A DNA stretch of 64,000 bases from Aureobasidium sp. EXF-3400 (lineage: Eukaryota > Ascomycota > Dothideomycetes > Dothideales > Saccotheciaceae), in contig SWBL01000104.1 of assembly GCA_024195585.1 (NCBI GenBank), positions 62,001-126,000 on the forward strand, written 5' to 3'. The notes beneath the pieces are model-generated. The model worked only from the letters and a program-made list of their open reading frames with translations, did not search any database and was not told the origin of the DNA. This document shows, piece by piece, positions 32,715 to 46,712 of the stretch. The translations under genes and the position numbers were made by a program. Each line of letters starts with the position of its first letter. The stretch's first letter is position 1.

Positions 32715-35355
32715 ATGCCTTCTCAACATAATCTTGTACTTGTACTCCATCTCAACACCAATGCATTCACTTCCAAATATCCATCCGGACTTCAAGTACC
32801 ATTAGCGACCCTCGTCCACATTCGGTCCGTTTCTACCGATAGATCGCACTTCTTTGTCTCATCAATCTGTCCATATACCTTCTTCTTTTCACAACTGCAC
32901 CTCTCTGCTCAAACGATCTCTAACACCATCGACTACAGCCTTACACACAACAGAATCCGTCAGGCATTCTGCACACGGCAGCATCGTACGATTATAGAGG
33001 AACACCTCAACACAGCCGTGTAGATTCTCCAAGGCAGCCAGCATCATCACTGCCTCCACCGCTCTACCTTGCATCATCATCATCAGGAACCCCCATTCTG
33101 CCTCACCAATCTATTGGATCCGCTGTAAATTCGAGCCAAACGCCTTCTGTTCCTCAAATTTACACCAACCAACAGTCCTACTATCCCGTTGCTTACAATC
33201 ACAGAAACCAAGGTTTCAACGGTAAGCATCGGGGTCACAGCAATGGAAAGTGCGTAATGCTGATTCAGAGTACAGACCCGGAGGCAATGGCAGTTCATCC
33301 CATAGTGACTCGACAGATGTACCCCTCCATTGGGGCTTACCATCCGTCGCAGGCAGCATCACCCACGTCCATGCATCCGTCGCATCAAGACTTACAGACT
33401 CGCGGTATGTACGGTCAGGGCTACGGATTCCCTCAACAGATGTTCGCCTACCCTCAATATGCTCTACACACGCACCCAGCGTACGCCACTCAGCCTCCAC
33501 CGCAGTCTTACGCTCCTGTATCGCCTCCAGGCTCGGCCATCCTGATGTCTCAACCAACAACTTCGGCTGTGCATTCGTCGCCCTCCCAGGCCATCACCGC
33601 CAGCCCTCGAACGAAGGTCGAGCCAGCACACCTGAAACTTGAATATCCGCTCATGAAAACCGAACCAAGTTACATGCAGAGGCCCATGTCAAGCATTGGA
33701 ACAGCTCCCTCTGTAGCAGCTGCGACTTCATCACCTCCATCTGGGACCGGGACAAATACAGCAGCACCAGGTCCAATCCCTGCCACAACACCTCTGGTTG
33801 TACGTCAAGATCAAAACGGTGTGCAGTGGATCGCCTTCGAGTACTCGCGAGATAGGGTGAAGATGGAGTATCAGATCCGTTGCGATGTCGAGTCTGTGGT
33901 GATTGACGATTTGACTCCGGAGTTCAAAACAGCAAACTGTGTGTACCCAGGGGCTTACAGCGGCAAAGAAGGCTACAAAGGCAACAGACTTCACTATGAA
34001 AGTGAATGCAATGCTGTCGGTTGGGCGTTGGCACATCTCAACCCAGCATTGAGAGAGAAGCGAGGCCTTATTCAACGCGCTGTGGACAGCTGGCGTAACA
34101 GTAACCAGGATCCTCGTTTGCGAAGCCGGCGAGTACGAAGACAAGCCAAGATCAACAATCGAAAGGCACAACTACGCCAATCCGATGGCGCGGTCTCGCT
34201 GTCTCCAACCGATGTTCTTGCGTCGCGAGTACCACCAGCCATGTCTATGGACTCAACAAGACCGTCAACATCACTCAGCCTGAATGGTGGCCAGCTACAT
34301 CATCATCACTCTACATCAGACGCTAGCGGAGGCGAGAGCGGTATGTTCCACCTGTGATTGATACGCTGCAATGTTGTTACTGCTTTGTGATGGGAGCTTC
34401 AATGTGAATTTGGATTGGATGTATTATGCTTTAGGTGGTCTACAGGCGTCTGGGTCTCTTGCTTTTTGTTTCTTGTTCATACAAATACCCACTTTTTTTA
34501 CGATTGTCTCTAGGCTAATTGGCTTTTCTCTTCAATAGTCAGCAATGAAGCACATCCATTCTTGAACCATCAAAGCCCTTCGACCAGCCTCGCTCTTGAT
34601 TCCCCTCTCGAATCTCATCGTCGAGACAGCCATTGTCCCACATTGTCAACGTCCTATTCCACCGGATCCGAATCATCTTTCACAAACACCAAGAACTTCA
34701 TCAAGGCAGAGGAAGAAGAAAAGAATCCATCACTTTCAGCTCTTGTACCCGAAGGAAAGAAACGCAAGTTCATCCTTGTTGACGATCTCGCACGCGGGAC
34801 TAGGGTGCGTGTCCACGTGGAACTCGATAACATCAAATTGGAAGAGATGCCCGACTTTCACTTGCAGAAGAACAGCGTGTATCCACGCCAATTCTACCCT
34901 CGCCAGATGCACGCGCCTTCGCCTGGTCAGAAGCATCTGGAAAGACATGGCTTTGAGAGCAAAAGTGAAAATGAAAGCATAATCTCGGAAGGTGAAAGCT
35001 TGGTTGATGTGCCCCTGTCCGATGGCTCGCAGACACAACTATCTGTTCCGGAAATCTCAAGGGACCTCCAGGCAAAAGAATGTGCGCTAAATGAATTGGG
35101 CTATCGGATGAGTTGGAGGCAAGCGAAAACATTCAACGAAAGAACAGTGTTTATGCAGAAGTCGCGTAAGTCAAACCCTAACTCTTAGCAGGATTGTTGA
35201 CTGACCGTGGTTTAGTCGATGCTTATCGAGACAAGACGTGGAGTGCAATAGTGGCCTCTGGTCAAACTGACCCGTGCCTTGCCTCGCGTTTTGAGGTCCG
35301 GACAGGCAAGCGCAGATGGTCGGAGCGTAATGCAACTAGCAGCCTCTCACCCTGA
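32715..35355 (+). CDS. Probable nuclear regulator, DUF8032-like
   Basis: Exon model 32715-32735, 32939-33221, 33276-34340, 34539-35165, 35216-35355 totals 711 residues in frame. The last four exons are well supported; the first (MPSQHNL) is my best choice because a stop precedes the 32939 acceptor and no ATG occurs in that exon. The N-terminal half is Pro/Gln/Ser/Tyr/His-rich, activation-domain-like. A conserved domain runs from VQWIAFEYSRDRVKMEYQIR through NCVYPGAYSGKEGYKGNRLH to HLNPALREKRGLIQRAVDSW, followed by a basic segment (RLRSRRVRRQAKINNRKA) that looks like an NLS. A second conserved block near the C-terminus is KKRKFILVDDLARGTRVRVH, then KNSVYPRQFYPR, ending GKRRWSERNATSSLSP. I believe the central domain is DUF8032; the size would also fit the Medusa/Acon-3/Ren1 developmental regulators, which I cannot confirm. 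It sits behind a gene desert. Confidence 0.75.
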
Positions 35356-36079
35356 GCGATATTGAACTGTCTACATATCTATTCTGAATGGTAGTTATCG
35401 GACAGAATGACGTGTGTTACGAAACTTGTTCATAGTAGACTGCATTTGTTGTTCACCTCCTGTTGCCTGCTCCTTCGTTGGCTATTGTTATGTCGTGTGA
35501 TTAGGTGTGTATACTGCAATGGACCTGAGTGCTACAGAAATTTGTCGTCCAACTTTGACTCTTTTTCGTCTTCTCTGCTTGCTCAAACGTCATACACTGA
35601 CCATTCTTATTACGACAAGGACTAATCCGTAACCTCTCGTGGTGCCAAAATCTGTAACTTCCGTCGTACTCCGACTATAGTACAGAGCAAAGTGTACACT
35701 ATAAAAAGGCACAATTCTTTTTAGATGCAGAGACGTGTCCACAGAGGGCGCATAACTTATGGCTTCTCAAGGGATACAGTCCTGTTTCTGGTAGTATTGT
35801 GCATTTTTATAGCTACACACGTTGCATACTTTAGCACATGGGGACGAAACAGTATGAGCCGGAAGTATTGATGTAGCTATCGGAAGGAGCGAACGTCTCC
35901 ACAACTCGATCGGTTTCCAGCTTTGTTGACAACGATCGCCTTCCTTTTTCCTTCCGTCGCTTGAACCTGGAATAGCCGCACCCTTGCCGTCTCCAACTCT
36001 CATCGGCGTCTGCTTCTTCTTCACATCTCCCTCGTTTTTCCAAGACCTCGATTCAAAAACTTATCAGCGCATTTAGAAG
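35356..36079. promoter_or_regulatory. Intergenic, promoter of Zn2Cys6 gene
   Basis: 724 bp. Contains a TATA-like element at 35700-35708 and then a pyrimidine-rich leader (about 35880-36050). The overlapping minus ORFs at 35767-36043 are not credible genes. Confidence 0.45.
35700..35708 (+). promoter_or_regulatory. Candidate TATA box of the Zn2Cys6 gene
   Basis: The word tataaaaag lies 372 bp upstream of the start codon. It would imply a 5' UTR of around 340 nt, long but not unusual for a fungal regulator. Position only; no transcript evidence. Confidence 0.35.
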
Positions 36080-39055
36080 ATGTCCGAGTTGAACACAGAT
36101 AATCGATCGCAAGGATCACCTGAGCCAGGCAAACATGCCAAACGAACAAGCAAAGCCTGTATGTAATATTTCATCTTTTGAACACGAGCCACTTCGAAGA
36201 GTCGGTCCATCTTGAATAGCCGACGAGCGATGTATCAGCAGCACCCGAATATCAGAGCAATATGGAGCTGACTCCAGAAAAATCATTACTTCGCATAACT
36301 ACTTGTTCATCTTCTGACTGACCATTTTTAGGCTTGGTTTGCCGTGCAAGGAAGAGCAAATGCACGCTGTCAGTCATCAATACCCGTACCCAGTCCCGGG
36401 TTCAGTCCAATCCTTTTCCGACATTGCCCAAAGGATTGGCATATACCGACATGTGCATATTGTCTGACCGCCTTCTCTAGGGACACAACTGATGGAGAAC
36501 CTCAGCCTCCATGCTTGCGGTGCCGTAAAGAGAACAAGCAATGTGTCATCGGCAGCAGCAATCGTGGAGGCAGAAGGGTCAGAAGGTCTACGATAGCCTC
36601 ACAGCAAGCACAAGGTCAACCTCAAGCCCAGATCCAAGCGAGCAGTCAATCCCAAGCTCGACCTGATCAGCAGACCCAGAAGACGCCTTCGAACGATGAA
36701 TCCGCACAAGCAACGTCCTGGTAAGTCTCACAGCCTGCTTATATGCCCAAAGTGGCTTCCACAAGGGTAGTCATGCAAGATCACACTAGTTTCTGGAACG
36801 TCGGTGAAAGAGAGTGCATCTCTCAGGAACTCAGGAAGCCACAATGACCCAGACTGATAGTGTTCGTTACCTAGGAACTCGACTGCAATGCCCAGTGATC
36901 CGTACTCTGCCTCTTCACGTCACAACATCACTGGTGCGACTCCGTTATCGACGAACACAGGCGTCAGTAATCTAGATTTTGTGACTCAGCGTCAACTCTT
37001 TGATCCGCAGAATCTAGCAATGGATATCGATTCTACTGTCGGAACAGCAACAGCGAACAATACAAGACCACACGAGCAAAACAATGAGGAGTCCGGTCGT
37101 TCATCGAGCTCTGAAAACATACCTTTCAACGACCTGCAAAATCCCTCTGATGCTTTGGATATCCTAGCTCAAATTGCAAGCAATGACAACAACTCGGCTC
37201 GACAGCCCGCTTGGCAAGAGAGGCAACAAAATCACGGCCTTCGTACAAATTCTCTCTACTCGAACAATTGGAACAATGACGGCCTGGATTATCATCTTGT
37301 GCGATCAGGCGCTCTATCGTCAACCAAAATCTCCCAGTTGGTCGAACGCTATCGTCAACATTATCACCCTTACTTTTCGATTGCTCCTCCAAGTACACTG
37401 GATACCAACAATCTAGTAAACACAGCTAAGGACGAACCTCATCTGTTGACAGCCATGCTAGTCATTGCTTCAAAAGACCTGATGGAGGAGCCGCAAATAT
37501 TTACAGCGTGCTCGGCATATATGCAGTCATTGGTGTCTGCATTAGTAGCCGGTGGTCCCGGAGGGGTTGAAGCAGTTGAAAGTCTGCTAATACTAGCCGA
37601 ATGGGCGCCGTATACATCAAGAAGCCGTGCAGGAAACGTTGGACGTGGAGAAGAAGATCGCGAGGCCTGGATGCATGTTGGTACTGCTTTACGTATTGGC
37701 TATTATCTGGGTCTGGATAAGTATTCGTTTCCTGTGGCCGGAGACATCAAAGACCCTCAGTGGAAGCGCAAGCGCCTAGTCTGGACCTGCTGCTACATAT
37801 CGGATAGACAAATCTCTATTCGTATCGGTCGTGCTTTCTGGAGTCGAGGGCCAGGTCCAGGGCTTGCCATTCGGAAGGAGGACTATCCTTATCAACCCCA
37901 GAATCCTGGAGACGAAGACTTCGCAAGATTGTTCCAAGCTACTCTGGAATTAACGTTACTTTTCAGTAATGTGCACGATGTGCTGTATAGTAGCCCTGGA
38001 AACAGTCTGAGGAATCATTTGACTGGCGGCTACTATATCAAGATTGTTGATGCAAGCAGACCAGAAACCTCTCTCTAAGAGTTTTGTGCTAACTACAGTT
38101 CAGGACTTTCGCAGCGCTTACTATGGATGGAATGCTGTATACGGCACCATGACATGTACGTTCGAATCCTCTGGCCATGCTGTTATATGATATTGACGAA
38201 TAATTAGGTTCACCGAATTTGAAAGCGATGCTACTGATGTCCTATGATTACTTACGGTTATATACCAACGCTTTTGCGTTCCATGCTACAATTCGTCGCG
38301 CATTACCCGAAGGAGAGAATGGGAAACCTTCTTTCAGTCGAGTGTTCTACAACAACGTTGGGGCCGTTGGTGATGCACGATTCATCTATGAAGGCCTCGA
38401 TGCCGCAAAAAGTGTTCTCACAACTATGAACAACTTTGTTGATGCAGAAAGGTATTTGAAGCACACCTCTTATTGCTTAAGTTAGACATAATTTACTGAC
38501 TCTGACCGCCTTAGAATGCTACGATACATGCCGCTGAGGTTCTACCTTTTCACGGTCTATGCAGGTGTATTCCTGTATCATGCCCGCACTGTTGGGGTCA
38601 TGGCACCTGAAGAAGAGGCTTCCGTCAGAAGGATGATTCAGCAGACAGTTACTGTGCTTCAGAGATCAGGCGTCGGAGAGAGCCACCCTGGCAGCCGATA
38701 TTCGCAGCTATTGAAATTGCTTTGGGACAAGGTGGACCGAAAGTCACACAGAGAACCTCGGTCTACACGGTCGCTTGCCACGCTCGAAAATCCGTACAGG
38801 CCTGTCAGTAATAGCGCTGCTACGCCAGCGTCAAACTCCGCCGCCTCAGCTTCGTTAGAGTCGCCAGCGGTCGCAGATCAAATGGGAGACTTTAGCTGGA
38901 CGGACTTGGATGCCATAGGAAACTTTGCTGTCAATGGAAATGAAGGCATGTCGACAGATGCCGAGTGGTGGACTGGATTCCTTCCGACAGACAGCGGTCC
39001 TTTGGGTCCAATGAGCGGGCTGGGATCGATGGATAATTGGAGCTTCATGCTGTAG
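36080..39055 (+). CDS. Zn2Cys6 transcription factor with fungal-specific TF domain
   Basis: Seven exons (36080-36158, 36332-36368, 36481-36720, 36875-38051, 38104-38155, 38208-38451, 38515-39055), 789 residues. The binuclear cluster reads CLVCRARKSKC...CLRCRKENKQC, with introns cutting both just before its first Cys and inside the loop between its halves; exon 2 is 37 nt. A basic linker (SNRGGRRVRR) and a Gln-rich stretch follow. The middle-homology region (fungal_trans type) spans about residues 250-600 (AWMHVGTALRIGYYLGLDKY; RKRLVWTCCYISDRQISIRI; GWNAVYGTMTCSPNLKAML). The acidic C-terminus (FSWTDLDAIG, DAEWWTGFLP) resembles an activation domain. The intron at 38052-38103 appears to start with GC. 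The Cys spacing and RGGRR linker recall the Aro80-like group, but I do not assign a target pathway. Confidence 0.88.
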
Positions 39056-39414
39056 TTCATGTGTAATCGAGATATGCGTTATGGGGAAGCAACGAGGTCA
39101 ACGCACATCCATGTTCTAGCCCCTCTCTATCGTGGTGATACAGACCGTCTAGTGACTTGTTTCTATATGTTTCCGTCGTACTTCATCGTCTTCGCAATCT
39201 GACAGGGACGTGTTGCCTTCTATTCCCATCACACTATCGCGCATCCCCCAGATTTTCTTGGATCGGGGATTGAGGAGTCGCTTATTCAAAGAGGGGTCTG
39301 TCGGCAACGGATGGGAGTCATTCATCCGTCATTTACCTTTCTCTCTTATACCTTTCGGTACTCTTCTTTCTGCTTCTTTGTAACTAAAAGATCTGATTCA
39401 TACACACGTTCACA
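39056..39414. promoter_or_regulatory. Intergenic, promoter of hydroxyacid dehydrogenase
   Basis: 359 bp, pyrimidine-rich near the 3' end (ctttctctcttatacctttcgg, about 39338-39360). No gene. Confidence 0.4.
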
Positions 39415-40459
39415 ATGGGTCGTTCAGCACTTCTGATAGGAAACATCACACACGCTCGCAAGGAGTGGGAAGAACTTGGTTCTCTGATCGAACTGAAGGT
39501 TGGTGGACATAGCGTCATCAGCCGCATAAACAACCGCTGACTAGCAAGTACAGGAGTACAAAACCGGCTCAAGAGATGACTTCCTCTCCAAGCTAAAATC
39601 TGGCGACTTTGCCGACACCTTCGTCGTATACCGCAGTAACGAGTCGACGGGCGTGACAGGACCCTTTGACAAAGAGTTGGTTGATTTGCTCCCGGAGAGC
39701 GTCAAATACATTACACACAATGGCGCTGGTTATGACAACATTGATGTCAAAGCCTGTACTGCTCGTGGTATTCAAATCTCGAGTACGCCTATTGCTGTCA
39801 ACGATGCTACTGCCGACGTTGCCATTTTCCTCATGTTGGGAGCCTTGAGACGCATCACTGTTCCCTTCAATGCCGTGCGCAAAGGTGAATGGCGTGGCAA
39901 GGCATTCGGCCTGGGTCATGATCCCAAGAACAAGGTCCTTGGTATCCTTGGTATGGGAGGTATTGGAAGGGCTGTGGCCGACAGGGCTGCTGCCTTTGGC
40001 ATGAAGATTCAATACCACAACCGCAATCCCCTCCCCACCGACAAGGCAGGAAATGCCAAATATGTGTCTTTTGATGACTTGATGAAGACTTCGGATGTTC
40101 TGAGTCTCAATCTTGCTCTCAATCCTTCGACGAAACACATCATTTCGACTGCACAGTTCGACATGATGAAGGATGGTGTCATCATTGTCAACACAGCCAG
40201 AGGACCGATCATTGACGAAGCTGCGCTTGTCAAGGCCATCCAGAGCGAGAAGGTCTTCTCTGCCGGCCTCGATGTCTTTGAGGAGGAGCCAAAGATTCAC
40301 CCCGAACTTATTAGCGACGACCGTGTCGTTTTGCTGCCTCACATCGGCACCGCAACGTGGGAAACGCAGAAGGATATGGAGCTATTAGTACTGGAGAATC
40401 TGAGATCAGCTGTCGAGAAAGGCGAGCTGGTAACATTGATACCCGAGCAGTCCAAGTAG
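39415..40459 (+). CDS. D-isomer-specific 2-hydroxyacid dehydrogenase (glyoxylate reductase type)
   Basis: NAD(P)H-dependent reduction of 2-keto acids such as glyoxylate or hydroxypyruvate to D-2-hydroxy acids; cytosolic, no targeting signal visible. Two exons (39415-39498, 39554-40459), 329 residues, usual family length. The nucleotide-binding motif is LGILGMGGIGRAVADRAAAF; the substrate loop is HNGAGYDNIDV. The catalytic triad is visible: Arg in NTARGPIIDE, Glu in DVFEEEP, His in LPHIGTATWET. The small first exon supplies MGRSALLIGNITHARKEWEE, the expected beta-strand start of the substrate domain. Closest in style to fungal Gor1/D-mandelate dehydrogenase-like enzymes; exact substrate not determinable. 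Confidence 0.93.
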
Positions 40460-40802
40460 ATGCTCACACGAGAAGATTGCTCGTTTGATGTCTATAGTAT
40501 CAACGAATAGAATGATCATTCATGACCTGCATCCACCTCTCAAGTGTCAAGTGTTCAAGTGTACTAGCTGCGCAGCTGTCGGTAAACGATACCATTGATA
40601 ATTCACAACATCAATGCATTCAAATTCGTTTTCTGCATGATCCTTTCCAATAGCCGATGGCTGAGAGTCACCCCACGGGGATTGTCGATCCTTCGTGGCT
40701 GTGGTCCTGCTATATCAACTTGATTCCTCCACCTATTTGATCAGATTTCCATTCAAACACTTCCTTTTCTCTGATTATACCGTTTGTCTCGATTGCATCA
40801 CC
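40460..40802. promoter_or_regulatory. Promoter region of the sugar transporter
   Basis: 343 bp. A TATA-like word (ctatatcaac, about 40710-40719) lies about 90 bp before the ATG, and ccccac (about 40671-40676, reverse of the SYGGRG site of the carbon repressor CreA) lies just upstream, fitting possible glucose repression. Both are sequence matches only. Confidence 0.35.
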
Positions 40803-42790
40803 ATGAGCAACACACAGTCTGATCAGTCCATGACGGCGTCCGACACAAAGTCAATGGGCGTTTGGGCCGATATCAAACAATATCGAAGAGCATATATTCT
40901 CACAGCTGTTACCAGCTTCGGAGGCATGCTCTTTGGTTGGGATACGGTATTGCGCCTTTAATAAAGCTTCAGCATCGATCGTAAAGCTAATTTTCTCGAC
41001 AGGGTCTGATCGGCGGTGTCTTGACCATGGACTCTTTCAAGAACTCGTTCGACCTTAACGGCGACCATGCTGCATATGCCAACTTGTCAGGAAATATTGT
41101 ATCCGTCCTTCAGGCTGGATGCTTCATTGGAGCTGCTGCCAGCTTCTGGGTTTCCGACACTTTTGGTCGCAAGTCTGCCTTGCTCTATGCCGATATCATC
41201 TTTATCATTGGCAGCTTGCTTCAGACTTGTAGCGCTATCGGCAATCACTCGCTTGCCATTTTGTATGTGGGCAGAGTCATTGGTGGCATTGGGGTCGGCT
41301 TGATTAGTGCTGTTGTTCCAACATACATTGGTAAGTTTGGTATGGTCCTTGACAGAATTGCTTCTGACCCGTGGGTATCCAGGTGAGAACGTCAACAAGG
41401 AGATCAGAGGGCGCTGCATTGGAACGATGCAGCTCTTCAAGTCAGTACCACCTTCTCTGACTGTCTACATCAACGCTGACCGCAGACAGTGTGACGGGTA
41501 TAATGCTCTCGTACTTTGTCAACTACGGCGTGACTCGGTCCATCTCAACTACCAACGATGCTCAATGGCGAGTACCATTTGCTCTCCAGATGCTACCCGG
41601 TGTACTTCTCCTCATCGGCATCGTTTCCCAAAACGAAAGTCCAAGATGGCTTGTGGAGAAAGACCGCCACGAGGACGCCCTTCGAGCACTTGCCCACGTA
41701 CGCGGCCGCTCACAAGACGACCCCATCGTGACCAAAGAGTTAGACGAGATCATCACTGACTTCCAGAGTCACGAGAGGATCTCGTTGTTGGGACAACTTA
41801 GAACAGTCTGTTCTGACCGAAAATACTTTTATAGGTACACCATGGCTATCATTCTTATGATGTTCCAGCAATGGACAGGCACGAACTCGATCAACTACTA
41901 TAGCCCACAGATCTTCAAGTCTATTGGATTGGGTTCGTCTGCTGGTCTCTTTGCTACAGGAATCTATGGTGTAGTCAAGGTAGTCATTACCGCTTTGGCT
42001 TTGGCACTCATGACAGAGCAGTAAGTTGTTTTCCGGAAACTATATGCGTCTGCTCAATCTAACCTATTGTCCATCACAGACTCGGTAGAAAATGGAGCTT
42101 GATCATCGGTGCTTGTGGACAAGCCTTTGCCATGTTCTACATCGGCATCAACCAAGCCGTCAACCCGGTAGTCGAAGGCGCCCCTCTAAATGGCAACAGC
42201 ATCTTCGCCATCATCTCGGTGTACCTGTTTGTCGTCTTCTACAGCGTAGGATGGGGTCCAATCCCATTCATCCTTGCTTCTGAGACAAGTGTATGTACAA
42301 CCGCAGCCCAGCATCTCTGAAGCCTGGAATGTTGCTAATACAGAGTTGCAGCCTAACCACGTTCGTTCCTTGGTCATGGCATCAGCATTGATGTGCCAAT
42401 GGGCCTTCAACTGCGTAATTGCCAGAATCACCCCTGTCATGCTCAACAGCATCACCTACGGCACATTCCTCCTCTTCGGTGTTTGTTGCATCATTATGGC
42501 CATCTACACAGTTTTCTGGTAAGAATCCAAGAAATCTCCTCTGTAAACAGAACACCTCAAGGACAAAGACTGACGCTTGTCTAAACAGTGTCCCCGAGAC
42601 CAAAGGTGTACCGCTCGAATCAATGTCTCTGCTCTTCGAAGGCAACATCATCAAAGGAGCAACCTACGACACAATCCCAGCCTACTCTCGCGCAAAATCG
42701 TTACAGAATGCTACGAACGTGCAAGACGAAGAAGAGGGTAACAAATGCCATTTCTCTGCCATTCACATCGAGAGCACAAAGGATGTTTGA
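40803..42790 (+). CDS. MFS sugar transporter (hexose/quinate type)
   Basis: Plasma-membrane sugar:H+ symporter or facilitator of the MFS sugar-porter family. Seven exons (40803-40946, 41003-41330, 41383-41440, 41490-42020, 42080-42290, 42352-42518, 42589-42790), 546 residues with about 12 hydrophobic segments. Signature motifs: FGGMLFGWDTGLIGG in TM1, DTFGRKSALL after TM2, GRVIGGIGVGLIS, NESPRWLVEKDRHEDAL before the central loop, MMFQQWTGTNSINYYSPQIF in TM7, and VPETKGVPLESM after TM12. Exon 3 to exon 4 joins at the second of two nearby AGs (41489) to keep NVTGIMLSYF in frame. Specificity among glucose, other hexoses and quinate cannot be read from sequence. Confidence 0.92.
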
Positions 42791-43363
42791 GAGAGACTCT
42801 GACTGATGCTTTTTCTCTTCGAGATGCAGAACACGAACCTTTGCTGAGTTGAAGAAACTGCGAACCCCTTCAAAGCCTAGGAAAGTCATGAAAAGAATTG
42901 CAAGATACATTTTCGAAAACAAAACCAAAAGTAGCGTCTACCTATCATGTATCGCTCTATGTAATAGTCAAAGGAAAAACAAAACCATTGCTTGAAACGA
43001 CAGACTTGTTGGAATGTGCATACTGTATACATGTTGGGGCAAAACAAAAGTCAAAAAGATAATTCAGCAAGGAACGAACCGAAGAGACTCAAAAAGGAGA
43101 AAGAACGTATTCAACAGTAATGCACATTTCTTCTTCTTCTTTGCAGCAGCATTCGTGAGTAAACAAGAGAAAAAATCCACAAGAACCAAAAAAAAAAGAC
43201 TCAAACTCAACAAGTGAGAGCATAGAAAGAAAACTTCGCCTTATTTCTTTCTCGCTGCTCTGATCTAACGTGTCCCCTCCCCCCGTAGAAACCACACTGA
43301 TACCTCCCTCTGATGATTCGCAAATGATAAAGTAAAAATTTCCTTTCCTCCAAAACTTTCTTT
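42791..43363. other. Convergent intergenic MFS/RSP5
   Basis: 573 bp between convergent 3' ends. A-rich on the plus strand with homopolymer runs (a10 near 43190) and a (ttc)n run near 43130. Holds the terminators of both genes; no gene. Confidence 0.5.
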
Positions 43364-46043
<2,680 letters not shown>

Positions 46044-46712
46044 GGTGTTGGCGGTTCAGTCGCTGGAGATGGACGTCGTGGGGTTGGCTCTCTTGTCGAC
46101 AAGACGTCAAAGCCCATGCACCAGCCGGAGTGCGAAACAATACAGAGCTCTAGACTTGAATACTGAGCGCCGTCTGCCTGTCTGGCTGTGCCTGCACGTG
46201 CCTCGACCGAGGGAGATGGCTATGGGCGAGGATGGATCAGGATCAGGATCAGGACGAGGCTACCACCAAGTGGCTGTGCTCCACCTCGAGTATTGGAAGT
46301 AGGAAGCTGGTACAGTCGTCACGGGCCTCTAATACTCGTCGAAAGCGCGTCGAGTCTGGATGCTGTTTAAGAGTAATATGGAGCCGCCGCGTATGCGAAA
46401 GGATGGCGCCGGAATGCCTCGTTCCTGACGTTGTTGGTTGGGAAGTGCTGACGGACGTAGACGGACGCTCTCGACTCACTCTCCAAACTTCGACTTCGTC
46501 ATGGCCGCCTGCTCCTCCCACTCGCACAAGCCGCGCCCCCAGCCAATTTTCCCTTCTTTTTCGCTCCTTTTTTTTCTACCCGGGGCGACTCTTACTTTAC
46601 TTTTTGCACCCATTTCTTGTTACGTCCATAATTTGTTGAGTTATTGATTGCAAATTATCATCATGTAGGTCTATTTTTGGTCCTTTGTATACCTATATCC
46701 ATGATTAATCAT
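46044..46712. promoter_or_regulatory. RSP5 promoter / EamA 3' flank
   Basis: 669 bp between two minus-strand genes. A small tandem array (ggatca three times, 46234-46251) lies about 190 bp upstream of the RSP5 start. No gene. Confidence 0.45.
46234..46254. repeat. Short tandem array ggatca x3 in the RSP5 promoter
   Basis: Three exact copies of ggatca followed by gga. It may be a binding-site cluster or simple slippage. Confidence 0.7.

Noticed and set aside
33222..33268. 47-bp intron ending at gattcag in the DUF8032-like gene
   Set aside because: It would shift the reading frame; the next AG (33275) gives a 54-bp intron that keeps GFNDPEAMAVHPIV in frame.
39593..40342. 249-codon antisense ORF over the hydroxyacid dehydrogenase
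   Set aside because: Pure shadow of a well-supported enzyme on the plus strand; no domain of its own.
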